Shown: positions 23,701 to 38,567 of the stretch, in pieces
Layout of the letters: every line of letters starts with the position of its first letter
Numbering within the stretch: position 1 is the first letter of the stretch
Source of the DNA: Echinostoma caproni
Taxonomy: Eukaryota > Platyhelminthes > Trematoda > Plagiorchiida > Echinostomatidae
NCBI GenBank assembly: GCA_900618425.1
Contig: UZAN01039383.1
Coordinates: 66,557-130,556 of the forward strand
DNA: 64,000 bases
Direction of reading: 5' to 3'
Notes under the pieces: model-generated
Database searches by the model: none
The model's input: the letters and a program-made list of their open reading frames with translations, nothing else
What the model was told of the DNA's origin: nothing
Program-made: the position numbers and the translations under genes

Positions 23701-26700
23701 GTTCTAAAAGGATTCGTGCACTAGAAATATGGTCCAATAACAGCCTGGTGCTTGGAACTGTGAGAAAAATGATTTTCTGTGAGTGGTTTATCTGTGATGA
23801 TGATCAATGAAGCATGGTTCCATCCTCCTTGGTACTGGTTGGCAACGGGTAGAAATAAGACCCCGAAAAAGTTCTTTTAGCACGAAGTGTATGAACTATG
23901 TGTGGAATTAACGAGGTGTACAACCCACCTTTGAGACCATAAACATTGTCAAGCGGTAAGTACAAATAAAAGCTTATAAACGGATGCAAAACAGCGTTTT
24001 GAGTTCATTCACTTCCTCTGAAATCCTGGAATTAGTAGAACTGTAACCCTTAGAGGAAGGAACACAACGGGACACATTGATTTAGGTTGACAATTAACTT
24101 GATTTCGTTGTAAGTATCCAAATTCAAAGGAAGATACACTATACAGAATAATTTCTTCGTTGTAAATATTGCTCGTAGTGCGATCATCCGATGACACCCG
24201 TCTTCTTTATTCATGACATGACGATTCCTATGCGGTTTACACCCCAAGGGCCGACAATCCAAATATATACGTATGTCGGTTCGACCGTTATAAGAGTGCA
24301 TCTTTACCAAGTCGGGATTCCGCTATCCGCAAATCGCGGCTTGATCACACGTTCGGACCTCACACTGATGCACAGTGTACAGTGCACAGCGTCCGCGGAA
24401 AGAAGTGATATTATGGTAAGGACAAGACTGTTGGCTAGAGTCCTTCTCCAAACAACGCGGACATGGTGTGTACGAAGCTCACCGCTGATATCCAAAGTTT
24501 TCATTTATTCGGAAGACGAAATAACCCAACTGTGATACTCAGCTGACGAATTGTAACTCAAATACATCTCCGGTAATTTTATTCACAAGCGAATACAAAA
24601 CCGTTTTGTAAGACCACGGAGAAATACAAAAGAGATTGGTACAAAAATGATTTTCGCAGTTGTGTTTCAGAATGAAACGGGTAAGTGTTAGGTAAGTCAG
24701 CTTCACCAAAAATGTGTGGATGATATTTTTGTGTTGAACAACTTGGAGAATACCACAATAGAATTCAACAATCTACACCCGGCGATTTAGTTCACTGATT
24801 AAGTTTAAGAAAAAAACAACCGTAACCGATCTCTGTCAGAGAGGGACTGCACAATACAGAGCGCGTCTCCAGATCACAGCTAGAAGAATAGCCACGTCAG
24901 TGGTTAACAGTGATCAGGTGGACAGTACCCTACTGAATATTCGGTTGCGGACTACCACCGGCGACGCTTGATTACGTGGTGGGTTTCGTTTGGCCAGCGA
25001 AGTCTCCGTTACAATTACCACAAACGCTCGTATACACAGGAACTGGTCGAACTTCCGAAAAATGTCTCTCATTTTCCGGTATTAAACGTGTGTAGCGATA
25101 GCTGTAGGTGAAGAGCATTTAGCGCGAACATTTACTTTCCATAACAATCTTCTTAGTTCTCATGAATCACCGTTTGCAGTTACACAATATAAATTTTCGC
25201 GATATAATTTATAGTAACTTGAGAGGTACAGCTCACAACAGAAAAGAATATCTTACACAGCAGCATTGAAGTTCGTTCTTCCTATTAAATGACTGCTGTT
25301 TCATGAAGAAATTCATTGTGGTCGATACGACAAATTTAGTTGGATATTATTACAGATATTTTGCGTCTGATTTGGGGCACTACCATATGCAATCCAGTGA
25401 ATGAGGCTGGAAACACGAGACTTTGGGGGAAAAATACCTGAAGGAAGTCAGGGTGTTAATTGAGTTTGAACAATACCTATATATATATATATACATCTGT
25501 ATGATGTTCATTTAAAATCTGGAAAGAAGCTAGGTATCACTCAGTACATATTTCCTAACACCAGGAGAAAGTTACGATGAAAGTGCTTAACTCTTTTATC
25601 GACCATGGTCGCTCATATCTTATATATATTCACTATCATAAAGATGTTCATCTTTGAGTGCATTCAACAGAGTGGATCAATCCTGGGGAATGGTGCAGGT
25701 GAGTCCAAAGCAATCGGGTAAAGTGATCATGAGTATCTCTAATTTCATACAACTGTGGATCTTCATTCATTCCATAATCTGGGATATTTGAATATTTATT
25801 CTATTATGATGCTCTCTTCGACTTATGCCTATCCATTGGTAGCTCTCAGTTACAGCATTCTTCCTGGAAAGTGATTGAGCTATTATATTATATACTCACT
25901 AATACCAGTAGGAAATGAGAGTTTATTATCAATCATTTGAAGAGGAATTTGCATAAAACACCCCAATTAGTTACCAGGAGTACAACTAACCCGAGCTATA
26001 TTTTTCATAGTACAAACGAATGAAAAGTGACTTGTGTACTGGCTTCGCGTGCAACATAATTTCAGAATTAGAAAATTCTGCAAGCAGAATCTCCTCACTA
26101 TTTTCACTGTGATTTGCATACACTTGTGAAAAGCGGTCCACGGATGGTGCATAGTTAAGGTCAAAAATCATTATTAGGTTTTAATGTATTTTCCATCCCG
26201 GTCGATCAACCCAGTGAGGTTTACTTCTCTCATCCATCTATGTCGGTAGCAAGTCAGTGAATAAGACCTGCGTCATGTCAGTGTGAATGAAATGTTTCGT
26301 CCGGAAATATTGACTACTGTAACGGCACAATCAATTATACCATGGCGCCCTGTCAAGCGGTAGGGAGAGCGGTTGAATAGAAGCATGTCACACACGGACC
26401 TGAGGCACCGGTAGACAATTGGTGGCAGGTGTGATGACTGCACAGCGGTTCCGCATACGGAAGAAAACGAAGGAGCTTACACCGGAGCGTCGATTCTCGT
26501 GAAATACACACATACACCGATACAGTTGATGGTTTCCGGGTCATGTCTCGTGCGGGAGATGTTCAACACGAATTCTTAACAATCTGAAATTCATGACGGA
26601 AATAGAAGGTGATGATTCTATAGCTGGTACTCAATAACTTGGGTGAAATTGTGTAAAATATATTCGCGAGAAAAGTGCCACATACAAGTTGTTGTTTAAG

Positions 26701-29700
26701 TTCAGACAGAACATTGATACTATGCATAGAGAATAGTGTTAACTCAAAACCTTTGAATATTTTTCATTTGGTTTCTCGTAACACGTCGTCAACGGATTCC
26801 CAATCCATTTGATCGAAATATGAAAACCATTTCGCAGCGCAGTTTAACTATACTATATGTAAATTTTCAATTGTCTTATTATTATTTATATCTAGACAAT
26901 TCTTTTCAGATACGGGTAATTTGCTGAGAGTTTTAACCATCAATACATAAATTAGCTTACCGTCATTCCTGTAAAAAGGTACACGGTGTAACAACCACTC
27001 AAATTATAGGTGTTTCGCTGTTTAATCAAAGGGTAGATCCATCGGTTGGGCCCTATATTCAGTAATCAGAGCCCGAAATATGAAATATCAGAGAGACTGA
27101 AAAAAATTACATATCCTAACGATTTGCCTTGTAATATCTGTTTTTCTTGGCCTATAAAAAGCCTTGGACAGCGTCTTTGTTCGTGATCAAATCACATCAG
27201 CATCAACGCGTGGAATTTCTGTGTCCATTTCAGAACTCAAATGAAGAACATTTGGTTTGCAAGTAAACAGCACCATTTGAGCTAGATCTTCGGTGACAAA
27301 TAAATTGAGTTCACAGTTGTAGTTCTATTTTAAATATTTTCTTCTAAGTTTCGAGGATTGTTCTTCAAGTATGGTTTCCACTTCTCGCCAGTTATTACAT
27401 TCATTACCTATTTTAAAAGTGTTATTTTTAAAAGAATATTTTTCATAGAATACTATGCTACATAAATTCGACAGATTCACAAAATCTGACGGTTGCAAGA
27501 AAACCATTACGCCCCACTGACACTCCATATTACCGCATATTTTGTTTTAATAAAGCGAGAATGCAATTCATACGGCGTAAAATTCACAACCATAACAAAA
27601 AACTGTTTCACTCTTTTCAACCATGAGAAGAAGTCTACGTGTAGCAAACTGGAGCTTTTGGCAAAGTCGATAATTGGAAATAACTTTCCCTTGAGTGACC
27701 TGGTAGCGAATCACTAACGAACACATTGCGATCGGTGATGCAGGATTTTCGGGCAAGAAAGTCGTTCTAGATTGCCATTAGGATATTCCTACCAAGGGTG
27801 GATCTCATTAGGACTGTTCGACGTGAAGAAAATGCGTTACGAATCTGATAACATGACCGGACAATAAAACACTATCCAGCTTGATTTGCCAGGCCGTAAT
27901 GGAAGTTACAGGTATGATGCCTGTGTTGAAGCTACTGTGTAGAAGAGAACACCACTCAACAAGATGAACTCCAATCAAGCAACGTTCACTATAGTTATTA
28001 GGAGAGCACGATTGCAAGGAAACCACCAAAATCTGCATACATGGCAAACAGGAACTTGAGTGTTCTGAAAGCTTAGCAAAACATGCACCGGTGTAGACTG
28101 CCACGTGAGCGGAGTGAAAACTAACTTACTTCAGTCTCTAAACTCTAGTTATCTTTGGAACACTATAACTGTAACCTGAGAAAAAGGTAAATGCAATAGT
28201 GCAGTTTGGTATCCATTGAGTATTTTACTGGCGTTCAGACATAGACGGTAAAATCAGATACAGAATCACGTTAGAAAGAGAGGATTGAATTTTCGGGTCC
28301 TTAAAATAGGCCACATTTTATCCAGTTCTATTTGCGGCAATGTTTGCCTAGGGTGCGATTAGGTGGTGGTCGAAAATATTGAACAGACTTGTGGGTCTCG
28401 ATGACTTGGGCAAATCGACCCCAGGCATTGCTATAAGCAATCAGGATTTATGCATTCAATTAGTCCCTCGGATATTGACTTCTTTTGTTCCACTTCTAGC
28501 TGGTGTCTTTTCTTCCACGAACCTTCTGAAGAAGTGCATAGTAGCAGGGCCGTGAGTCCATAGACAGGAACGGAATGGGAGTTACTGGACACCAATTTAG
28601 TCCCAAACGTTTCATTGTAACTGCCTTCAAATTTCTCAGGTTTTGCCCCAGAATAACAGTGAGACGATAGCGATAAATGCACGTAATTGTAATCCTCCAC
28701 CAAGTGCTGCAACACCATAATAAAGGTCCTAGAAAGTCACTAATCTGCACCTGGTTGATCTCATCCATTACTATCTTCTTTACAACTGTAAAAATATGTT
28801 CAGATTTATTCAAAGACATCGCAAACCTAGACCACGACACACAATTACCATGCGTTGTCAAGGTCCGTAACGGTCCCAAGTCAGTGAACAGCATGAACCA
28901 GGTTGAATAATTGATAGAAAGATATTTCTCACAATAATCTCTTGGGCACGTATACTGTTCACTCTGTCACTCACATCACAAAAATAGATTTCGCGCAATC
29001 CGAGCGATTACCCATGTTTTTACCCTAGATAGATTGAAAGTACGACAGTCTCCATTTTTTTTCAGAAACCCTGTGCACAATACCGAACACCCGAAAATAG
29101 TAATTCATTCCATTTTGCGGTTTGATATTTCGATAATTTGCATTAGTGCGTTACGGTTTGTGTATGTATAATTCGCTCTATCTATCGCATACTAACCCCG
29201 AAACAGTTTTATGCTGTGCTCCGGTTCGTTTTATCTTGTACGCGGTTACTATTTCCGATGATAAGAAAGATTCTGTGTCCGTGTGTGTGCGTGATGATTT
29301 CCGGGTGATTCAGTGACGCTACGCTAGCGATATGCAGACTAGAAAAAAAATCATTCAGAATATGTCCATCAACACAAATCCGACGACAGAAATCAATTTT
29401 TTCTGAGTGAGCACACACACAAACGCATTGCTTTTGAAGTAGTTCTGTTTTAGCACAGAAGTGAAAACAAACTCTCTTCCCAGTTGTATGGTTGCTGGTA
29501 GCAACTGACGAATGCAGCTGAGTTACGCTTCCGTGCCTTATTGGATGGGGATGGATTGTGATTGCCTATATGGACATTCGGAGGTATCAACCAGGAGATT
29601 CATCCGCTAAGGTCTCAGCTGACCCGATTACTTTGGCAGTAGACGTTTGTAGACGAAATGGTATTATCGTCATACTAAACTTAAATCAACGGAGTCAGCA

Positions 29701-31040
29701 CAAAAACTTGAAGAACTAATGGGTTTGATTGGAAAAAAAATTATGAAAGAGAGTAAACCACAATTGTTTTCCTCGGAATATAAAATTAAGTCGGCTTTCT
29801 ATCATTGAACAAATTGTTTGTTCACCGTATACAACCACGTGCCCTCAAATTGAAATGATGGACTGAATGTGAGACGGATACTTCAAAGCAGAAATAAATT
29901 GTAACCTTTCAAAATTGCTTATTCTTCCCATTTCAGCTTGCGAAGTGAGATAATGTATTTGACATGAGAATAAACATGACCACAGTTTTGCACGGAATCC
30001 TTTAAATCACATGCCCATTCGATGTTTTGTGACAAAGTTATTTGAATAAAACAAGAATCATAAACGGGACTGGAAGAACTTTTTCCTCTGCTTCAAAACG
30101 ATTTGTAATGAATGGACTGTTTGTAATCCCGAGTGAATACTAAACTTTATGGCTCTGGTCAACTAAAATGACTCCAAATATAAAGCATAAAAGCAAATAA
30201 AGAAGAATAAAACATTCTTTGTTTGGTTCTCCGAGTTTGAGGATATTCATATTATATCACCATCGGGAAAAGCTTGATCTTACCTCCTTCTTTATTGCAC
30301 TCTATCAAAATATGTCGACAAGCAAATATTTAACTTGCAGACCCTATGATGAACTCAAAAAATTATTGGCCCGGTGCTAACGTCATCAAATTATCGCCCC
30401 AGGAATATATATTTGAATCCCACCACCACCGCTTGACTTCCCCCATTGTGTGTTGAATGACAGCCCTTTGATTGTTTGTTTCCCCCTTCCTGAAAACGGT
30501 ATCATTGTATATTCAGTAGAAGGAAGTAGAATGAAGAAAAATGAAAGGAAAAAGGAAAGAAATGCTCGAATCGAGGATCACTTGTTTGACGCATGGTCAT
30601 TTGGATTAACTACTTCTGGCCAGAACGGGATTGGCCTAACCACTGTTCGATCGCAATTCGCAGACATTTTCGGGACGTTTCATTCACTTGTGATTTGTAG
30701 GTTCCACCGTTGTTAGTTATGTTTTAACTCACATTTCTCTGAGGATTGATAAAATTTTGTCAGGAGTGATGTACACGTTGTTCTTTACTTCGTGCCATTT
30801 AATATCCGATTTCAAAGTGAGAACGTCGGAGTTGACGATATTTGAAATATATTTTTCAGAATTTTGGCTTCTTTATGTCTAATGTGACGAGTGAAGAATC
30901 ACTCATCCCGGATTGGCAATAACCATGAGAAAATCATCCGAAATAGTCTGATTTCTAATTTAGTAATGAAATAGACAAGGATTAGAACATTTCTAGAACT
31001 GGTTGTGCGTATGCTCAACCAGGGTTTGCGAAATACAATT
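20760..31040. other. Ten kilobases without recognisable genes
   Basis: Many open frames of 60-130 codons exist but none shows a domain I recognise. A (TA)n run lies near 25,480-25,493. A tRNA-like B box (atttgaatccc) occurs near 30,410 with a tail like that at 8,372. The frame at 22,981-23,505 on the minus strand was considered as a retroviral-type integrase remnant and rejected. This may be intron or intergenic DNA; the sequence does not say which. Confidence 0.45.
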
Positions 31041-31049
31041 GTTACATTT

Positions 31050-32850
31050 GAAATCACAACCTCCGTAACGCTGGAGATTTGAAAAAGGTATTGTATTATT
31101 GTATTATCGATGACTTGTGCAGGCAACAGTGCCCACATGTCAGTCAAAAGTGTTTTCACCGTTACAATAGATAAAAAAATGAAACAAAAATTCATGTACA
31201 ACAATAATAAAACATTAACAGGTTTTCATTCTTATAAGTTTAAAATTAGTTCGTTGCGAATATTCACCGTGTCAGTAGGAATACGAACCACATAGGGAAC
31301 GCTTGAGGTGTGATACATGTTTATGCTGGAGGGCAGGTAGCGAAAATTGGATCGGGTGGTAGCGTGGGAACGGCAAGCAGATAAATCGGGATTAACCAAT
31401 GACTGGGGTCATTGAGCATCCTATGAGCGAAATTCTCACATGAAGTGATATGTAAATTACATAATTGTGTGATCAGTGTTTAAAGCAATAAGAAAACCAC
31501 GGGTGATAATTACTAAACCGCGACGAAGAGAAATGAAGTCCTTTCTAAGTAGCCGAGGGAAAATAACGGGCGAAAAATAAATTCTGACAGGAAAAATGCA
31601 TTGATAAACAAAAGAACATACAGTTTCATGTTACACTCAAAATTGTCGTAAATTGCGTATTTAAAAAGATAAGCGACATAGTCTATCAGGAAATCACATC
31701 GGAGAACCACCGTAGATTGTTATCCATGGTGACTCCTAGGTATTTGGTGGTATGTGTTCCGGTGACGGGTACGGAGTTGATGGCTGAGGTTTCCAAAGGA
31801 TAATCGGATCGGGATAGACTAGAAATGCACTCAAAGGATTTAGAAGTATTCAGCCAGAGACCGGATTGATTTGAGAATGACTGCACTTGCAGTAAACTGT
31901 CGAAAAACTATTCCATGTCCGACTTGTTTGAAGTAGCTTTACATAAGACATCGTCTTCATATTTAAAGTTCTTGACTGGTGGAATAGAGAGTAAGTCACT
32001 GACGAAAGTTAAAACGGAGAGCGAAGGCAGCACAACACCCTGAAAGATTCCAGAATTATTCACTAACGATTTAGAAATAGTGTCGTTTACTTTCGCAAAA
32101 AAAGAGATCATGGAACAGAATCAAAAGCGGAGGAATACTCACGAAAAACGCAGCGAACGGATTTTTGAGAATCATCTAAATATTTGCAAATCAAGTACAT
32201 CATTACAGAAACGGCATCCAAAGTGCCTCTATTTGTCTTGTACGCAAACTGGAGGGGGTTAGGTGGAACAATGATACCAGACTGCAATCGGGTGAGAATG
32301 GCACGCTCTGCAAGTTTAAGTCCAGAGGAGGTGGCGATAAGACGAAAGCGTTTAGATAAAATGCTATATGAAGAGGATTTAGGAATGGAAACGATGGTGA
32401 ACGATCTTCAGGCATCCGGAATTGACTGCGGACTTCTTTTTGTTTCTTTGTTCAAAACTGGCAAAACCAGATATGTTGATCAGCGAATCGTCTATCTTTT
32501 CGTTGAGCCACGATTCCTGTATGCATATCACACATGTTTGTGTGCACGCGATGAGTTATTAAATCCGTGAGTTCAGCCAGTTCGCTAAACACTGAGCGAA
32601 CGTTGGAACTGATTAATGAGGGAACCATTATCTTCACAAGAGTCACGTGTACAAGCGCAGTCTGCCACCCGTAACGCATGCGTTTCTTGTTCCAAACGAA
32701 AAATCCAGTTTGAGTAGAACCATGTGAGTTAGATGACACAGAAGAATAGTAAATATCCGTCAGACATAGTGATACTTCCCATGTATAAAAACGTCGAGAG
32801 AAAATGGCACAAACCAAGGGATAAATTCCAATGCAAACGGTGAACACAGG
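31050..32850 (-). mobile_element. CR1-like non-LTR retrotransposon, internally deleted
   Basis: On the minus strand the N-terminal side at 32,570-32,690 reads RYGWQTAL and later SSNVRSVFSELAELTDL. This is the start of the endonuclease domain and parallels GWQVAL and TSNVRSLLGKVEKLVD in the copy at 61.4 kb. Most of the endonuclease and the first RT blocks are missing. Then come an RT palm stretch at 31,908-32,111 (GIFQGVVLPSLSVL, then KYEDDVLCKATSNKSDME, with YEDD replacing YADD), the thumb TKYLGVTMDNNLRWFSDV at about 31,710-31,760, and FINAFFLSEFIF near 31,590. The C-terminal LLPAQVIDN follows near 31,120. Order and orientation are preserved and the frames are broken. The deletion removes about 1 kb relative to the 58.8-61.4 kb copy. 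Confidence 0.75.
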
Positions 32851-35800
32851 AGTAGCGCAACCAATTGAAGGGAGAAGGGTGGCTCACCAAACTCCACCTA
32901 TCGACTATATTGTGCCAAAATTACGCGGTTTTTGATTTTCCGGTAATGAATCTTTTCGTAGTTGTGATCAGACGTGACTAGCATGTTTCGTAAAGGGTCA
33001 GACACGCCGGGGAAAACTTGAATGAATAGCTCTTTGCGAAACCATATAAGTGCAACGCCAAACATGTTTATCAGCATTTATTTCTCAAGCAGATAAATGA
33101 GCCTCGTTTGTTTCTACTGAACACAATTAAGCACGATGAAATTTCACTAAGAAACTGAAATTTTGTGAAGATGATCCCTAGATAAAAGGAACTTCGATGA
33201 GTTTCCTCAACGTATGAAACACGTGACGAGTTACTCGCTTTTTTCCCTCAAACTGTGTAGCATCTATTTTAGTTCAAAGATGGTTTGCACGGAATATTAT
33301 ATTTCATTGGGATTTCACCAATAGGACTTCGTCATTGATTTTAAGCTTTCTAATACAATTTAATAAAATACATTCTGTCCCAAGTAACCTATTTCCTGAA
33401 GATTTTTCCAGGCGATTGTGCTCGTTTCTAAAACATAGAACTAATCCTGTTTTCGATAGATTTCATTGGATGGAGTGCACGTATTTTTATCGTTTGTATT
33501 TCCGGTGTGATTGCTTTATCTTCCCCGTTCCCCACACATCGTGGAAACCGGAACGCCCAGTCAAGTGGCGGTGTTTAACCGACAGATACGAATGAATGAC
33601 GTTTACTGTCCAGAAGTATTTATTCAGCTGCGCAAAGAGAAACTGAGAGAAGTCATATTATCCCTTCACATCAGACGGACAGGAGTTGGAAAAAAAAATA
33701 CTCAATTTTTCTTCGATTCTATCTGGTTCAGTGGGGCACGTGATTGGCACAACAAACAATCGTCTTATTTATTAAATGAACGGAAACATGCCCAAAAAAG
33801 TAATTCAGTTTTAGTGAGGAAAAGAAACAAAAAATCAGTTTAGAAGTGGCAAGGGATTGCTGCATACACGGCGATTTATAATAGAACTTACTTTGCGGAT
33901 GCAGTTAACTACTTTTTTGAGATTGTTATTTTCTGCTCTACAGAAAATCAGTTGCAAATGAAATGCTGATTGATAATCCAAACGTTCTCTTCTCTTCCGT
34001 TTTAATAAATTTCATGTTTACTTGTTCGCATTAACCACATTATGAGCTTTCACTGCTTTCGATACGACCCTGGGTTTTAGTGGATACAATTTATCAAAGT
34101 TTAAACTTAACTCTTGTCTATATTCGAGGACGTTGTTAAATTGAACGGTGCTATTGAGCCAAAGATTAACCAAATAAACCTCAGTGAACAGCATCCTGTA
34201 AATGAATATGCTAGAATCTCTGTTATAAACGAATAATTTCAGATGAATGTTCGGGAAGCGTTTATGGTATACCGAAAACAGGATTGATATGTACATTTTA
34301 ACTCTATGTTCCAGCAGCACCTGATTTGAAGAATTGACTCGGAGATGGCAATCAATATTCCCATGTAATCCACCTGCAACGTTGAAGCAAGATCAAAGAA
34401 CTTGATCCATTAAGATGACAGACTGGATTGATATGATCTGGCTTACTTGGATTTAAGCTGCCTGAAGGGTACAATTTGGACTTTTGGAATTAAATAGATA
34501 GGAAAAACGCTGAAATATGTCTGTAGGAAACCGAACGGTATAATTAAAATTCCTTTTTCTCTATCAATATGAATACATTTACAATCGAACTGTAAGTTTT
34601 CGGAGAGTAGATATTGGCCGGGATCTCTGTAACTCAGCAGGCTACAACTGTTTCCGTCTGCCGATCCAAAAAGGCCTAAAGGAGCAATATAGAGATGGCG
34701 ACCACGCTTAATTCAGTAAATCTAACAGTTCATCCGAAATTTGGTTTTCGTTTTAGTTACCTTTGCGCGATAACTTGAGTGCATGAATATTAAGGGAAGT
34801 GGTTGTTTATAAGAGTAATCTAGCAGGTACTGTAGATTGTCTTGGCGATGAACCACGTCCGAGAAACATGTAAAGTGATTACGTTTCAGGGACACATTTT
34901 CAGATCGTGGCAGTATGGATTTTCCCGGATGAAGTCGAAATACAATCAACCTCAAGCCCGCAATATTTGAATAGCTTCACACGCATGGATTCAGTTTGCA
35001 AATTTCCGCCGGGGAATACTTTAATCCTTGGGATCTCTTGAATAGGTTCGCCTTTGGAGACAAAATCAACCACCTGTACACTGCTCTATGAAACGCGAAA
35101 ACCATTTGCAAGAAATCTAATTTCTCGATTTTAGTGGCACGAGGACCTCGTGTCTCCGTAATAACACTGCAAAATATGTGTAAAAAATATCACATTTTTA
35201 ATTAACTGTGCAAGTTTCCATAGATGTGCATCGAAGGAAAAAGGCAGGTAACTGCCACAGCAGAAATACTTTACAACAATAAACTGATTATAGTTTGCCT
35301 AATGAAACTAGAGTAAACCATAGACCATGGACAGCGGATTCAATTTCGTTGATTACACGTTACGAGTGCACAATTTTATGTTTTCCGTTCGGTTCGGCGC
35401 TGTTGTTTTCTACCAATCCGAGCTATTTCACACCCTCGTGATTCCGACAGTCCCAGTCCTCAGTGCTAGCCATCCAAACAAGAATAATGGAAGGTATAAA
35501 ACTAAGCAACTTCGGGGCATTTTATTGATGCGCTAGAAAAGATGCATCACAATAATAAATAGACGGTAGACAGTGCATAGTTAGCAATTGTATCACAATG
35601 GGAATGAAATGAGTACAACTATCCCATATCTCGGAATATCCACACATTTTTCAAATTCCGAAATATGCCCATCCTCCAATTTAGAATACAAGTTCAGATG
35701 AAGGATTGTTTTAAATAACTCATTGTCACCCCGTTACTCAATCCATGAGAGAATAAAATCTGGAGTTGGAATGTTAACAATAAAATGCGTGAAATCGATC

Positions 35801-37530
35801 ACTTCCTGTGTATGTTGGCGTGTTGCACACCACTTTCGCAGATCTATGCTTCCGCGATTTTCAGTTTTGGCACGTTGGTTTTGTGACCCAAATCAGAGGG
35901 ATCAGTGTCATTGTGTGAAAATGCATGTGTACGGGAGGAATCATGCGGAATGCTCCACTAATATGTCAACATGACGGCCAGCTTTTACCAAACAGTATGT
36001 TGTGATATGGAAACTTTGTCATCCATAGGATGCTGTCTACAATTTTGCCAGCATTTGTTGTCCAGCACAAATTCCAGTTCACATTTTCCCGAAATACCCA
36101 CAAGTTCACCAAATGAGAAAATCGGGCTGACACGAGAAATAGTTTCGGGCATGCTGCTACTCGTGTTTTCGAGTACACGTGAAAATTTATTTGAGCGAAA
36201 TTATTCATGATTAACCGGTTATAAAGAAGTAGTTTACAATTGGATTCGATGAAACCAATATTTTCATCTCATACAAAGGGAACGTGAATGGAAAACCCAG
36301 GGAGCCATACAAAACTTATTCTATATGGTTTGACACCCATCGGTTGCGCTAATTGGTCGAATCATCCGGGGCATAGAACACAGATCAAACACTGGCACGA
36401 TATCCACTGCACCGTGGAGCAAGCTGCCTTGCTTTTCATGCACATTTTAGCATAACGCCTATTCACAAGGGTGTAATATGTGCTTACGCTGTTCCATCTG
36501 TGATAATCCACGTTCGTTCGTCATTCGGGTTGATGAATTCCCTTGCGGAATCTCTGTCTCAGTCAAAATGTCCCATTTCATGTTGAGCAGCAGCCATTAG
36601 TTTTGGTCATTTTAAATTACTCGCGGATTAGTTGAGGCGGTGCCCCTTCTATGGAGTATGTAGACATACTGCCTCCTAAACCTTATATGCCACGTAGCAG
36701 TGTAAACGCTGGTCACTCCGTGGGGCATCAGTGAGTTGGAGATAGAAGATGAGCTGGTGAGTCAGATATACTTGATCCCTGGTCTCAAACAATATGTTCT
36801 CAGGTTTCATTGGGATTCGGTGAACAGTCTTTTTTGATCAACTTATTTGATTTGTCATAACACCGGTAAACAAGCTCATGACTACCAACCGTTTCATTCT
36901 CACAAGATCTGATGAACAATTTCACACAGGGAACGATATACTTTATGAATTCGTCTGATTGTAATAAAAAGTCAATGAGACGCCAGAATTATTATGCTTT
37001 GGGTTTTTATGATGAGAAACATATTAATTCGTAGATATGAGAAAGTCGCTTTCGAAATCTGCGGGTGGATAAAGTGATACTTAACATCAAGAGTAGCCAA
37101 CTGGTCAAGAAAATCCTTAGAAATCACTGTTTTCTTTTACCAAATTTTAATTTGAAGAATGTTCACGCTGCAACTTGGCGTTGAAAGTACACATGTGTGT
37201 TAGGTATTTCGGATAATAGTGGGCCTATTCATTGTAAATCACCATTAGCGCATTTGGACATGTACTTTGAGAGCCAAGCATGAGTTTTGCACTTCAAGAT
37301 CTCAGAACACACCTAGTTACACAACACTTGTCTGCATAATGCTATTTATCACAACATCCAAATGTACTTTATTTTTTGAGGCTCAATGAGCCATGTTATC
37401 CATTGTGCATTACCGTCTTCGGCAGACATGTTTCGCGAAGATGTCACGCTGCTTGTTGGCGAGGATGCGGTTGCATGTAAATTTTAAATATTGCACCGTT
37501 TTATAGCTATTTCCTTTATCACAAACCTGG
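32851..37530. other. No recognisable gene
   Basis: AT-rich sequence. Open frames at 33,511-33,843, 34,018-34,320, 35,723-35,974 and 35,966-36,208 lack domains and convincing splice sites. I see nothing else to report. Confidence 0.45.
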
Positions 37531-37969
37531 NNNNNNNNNNNNNNNNNNNNNNNNNNNNNNNNNNNNNNNNNNNNNNNNNNNNNNNNNNNNNNNNNNNNNN
37601 NNNNNNNNNNNNNNNNNNNNNNNNNNNNNNNNNNNNNNNNNNNNNNNNNNNNNNNNNNNNNNNNNNNNNNNNNNNNNNNNNNNNNNNNNNNNNNNNNNNN
37701 NNNNNNNNNNNNNNNNNNNNNNNNNNNNNNNNNNNNNNNNNNNNNNNNNNNNNNNNNNNNNNNNNNNNNNNNNNNNNNNNNNNNNNNNNNNNNNNNNNNN
37801 NNNNNNNNNNNNNNNNNNNNNNNNNNNNNNNNNNNNNNNNNNNNNNNNNNNNNNNNNNNNNNNNNNNNNNNNNNNNNNNNNNNNNNNNNNNNNNNNNNNN
37901 NNNNNNNNNNNNNNNNNNNNNNNNNNNNNNNNNNNNNNNNNNNNNNNNNNNNNNNNNNNNNNNNNNNNN
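37531..37969. other. Assembly gap of 439 N bases
   Basis: This is a run of N. The five bases before it (cctgg) are identical to the first five bases after it, so the flanks may overlap and the gap size is unreliable. Long open frames reported across it would be artefacts of the N run. Confidence 0.95.
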
Positions 37970-38567
37970 CCTGGTTCAACAAGCCATAAAGCGGCCCATC
38001 AAGATAGAAATGACAAGTGAGAATGGCGTAGGTGCATTACAGTGCATTTCATATCTATCCTAAAAAAGAACGGTTGAAAGTCAGAAATAAATCTTGTTGA
38101 GGAATGTGAAACGTTTTATGCTAGAAACAATCCTAACAAAGAAAACCCGAAGAAAAGCCTCCTATTTAATCTCTAGCCACTTCATCTCAACAGAAAGATC
38201 ATATTTCCAAACATCGGTAATTCGATCGCGTTGATTACTATTTAACCGATTCCATCAATATGTCAAACTGACGAACAAGTGCAACCGGTTTGACTTTGTG
38301 TAGTAGATCGGCCCATCTGTAATGTGATTAGATAGATATTTCATGAACATTTCACCACGTGAACGACGGCACTAATAAGAATCACTTCTAGTTGCACTGT
38401 GTATCAAAATAAATGAAACCCATCTTTTTGTGTTATCGTCTCAGTTGACCACACATTTCTTGGATTTTTATATTTACGTCGACAAGCGATTTCCCATTGG
38501 GAATCTGTGTACAACTTGTTCTTCAATTGTGGACTCGTGCCATTAGCAAAATACAAACGCTGCCTAC

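Noticed and set aside
24191..24535. 114-codon plus-strand frame ending near GTAAGG
   Set aside because: CpG content is slightly raised but the peptide shows no domain and both strands are equally open.
28431..28894. 132-codon minus-strand open frame
   Set aside because: No domain in either overlapping frame, no splice context and no retroelement motif; probably chance.
34018..34320. 100-codon minus-strand open frame followed by ATTAAA-like sequence
   Set aside because: It could be a terminal exon, but there is no convincing acceptor and no recognisable family.
37410..38063. Open frames of 190 codons on both strands
   Set aside because: They consist almost wholly of the N run; the flanking codons are too few to mean anything.
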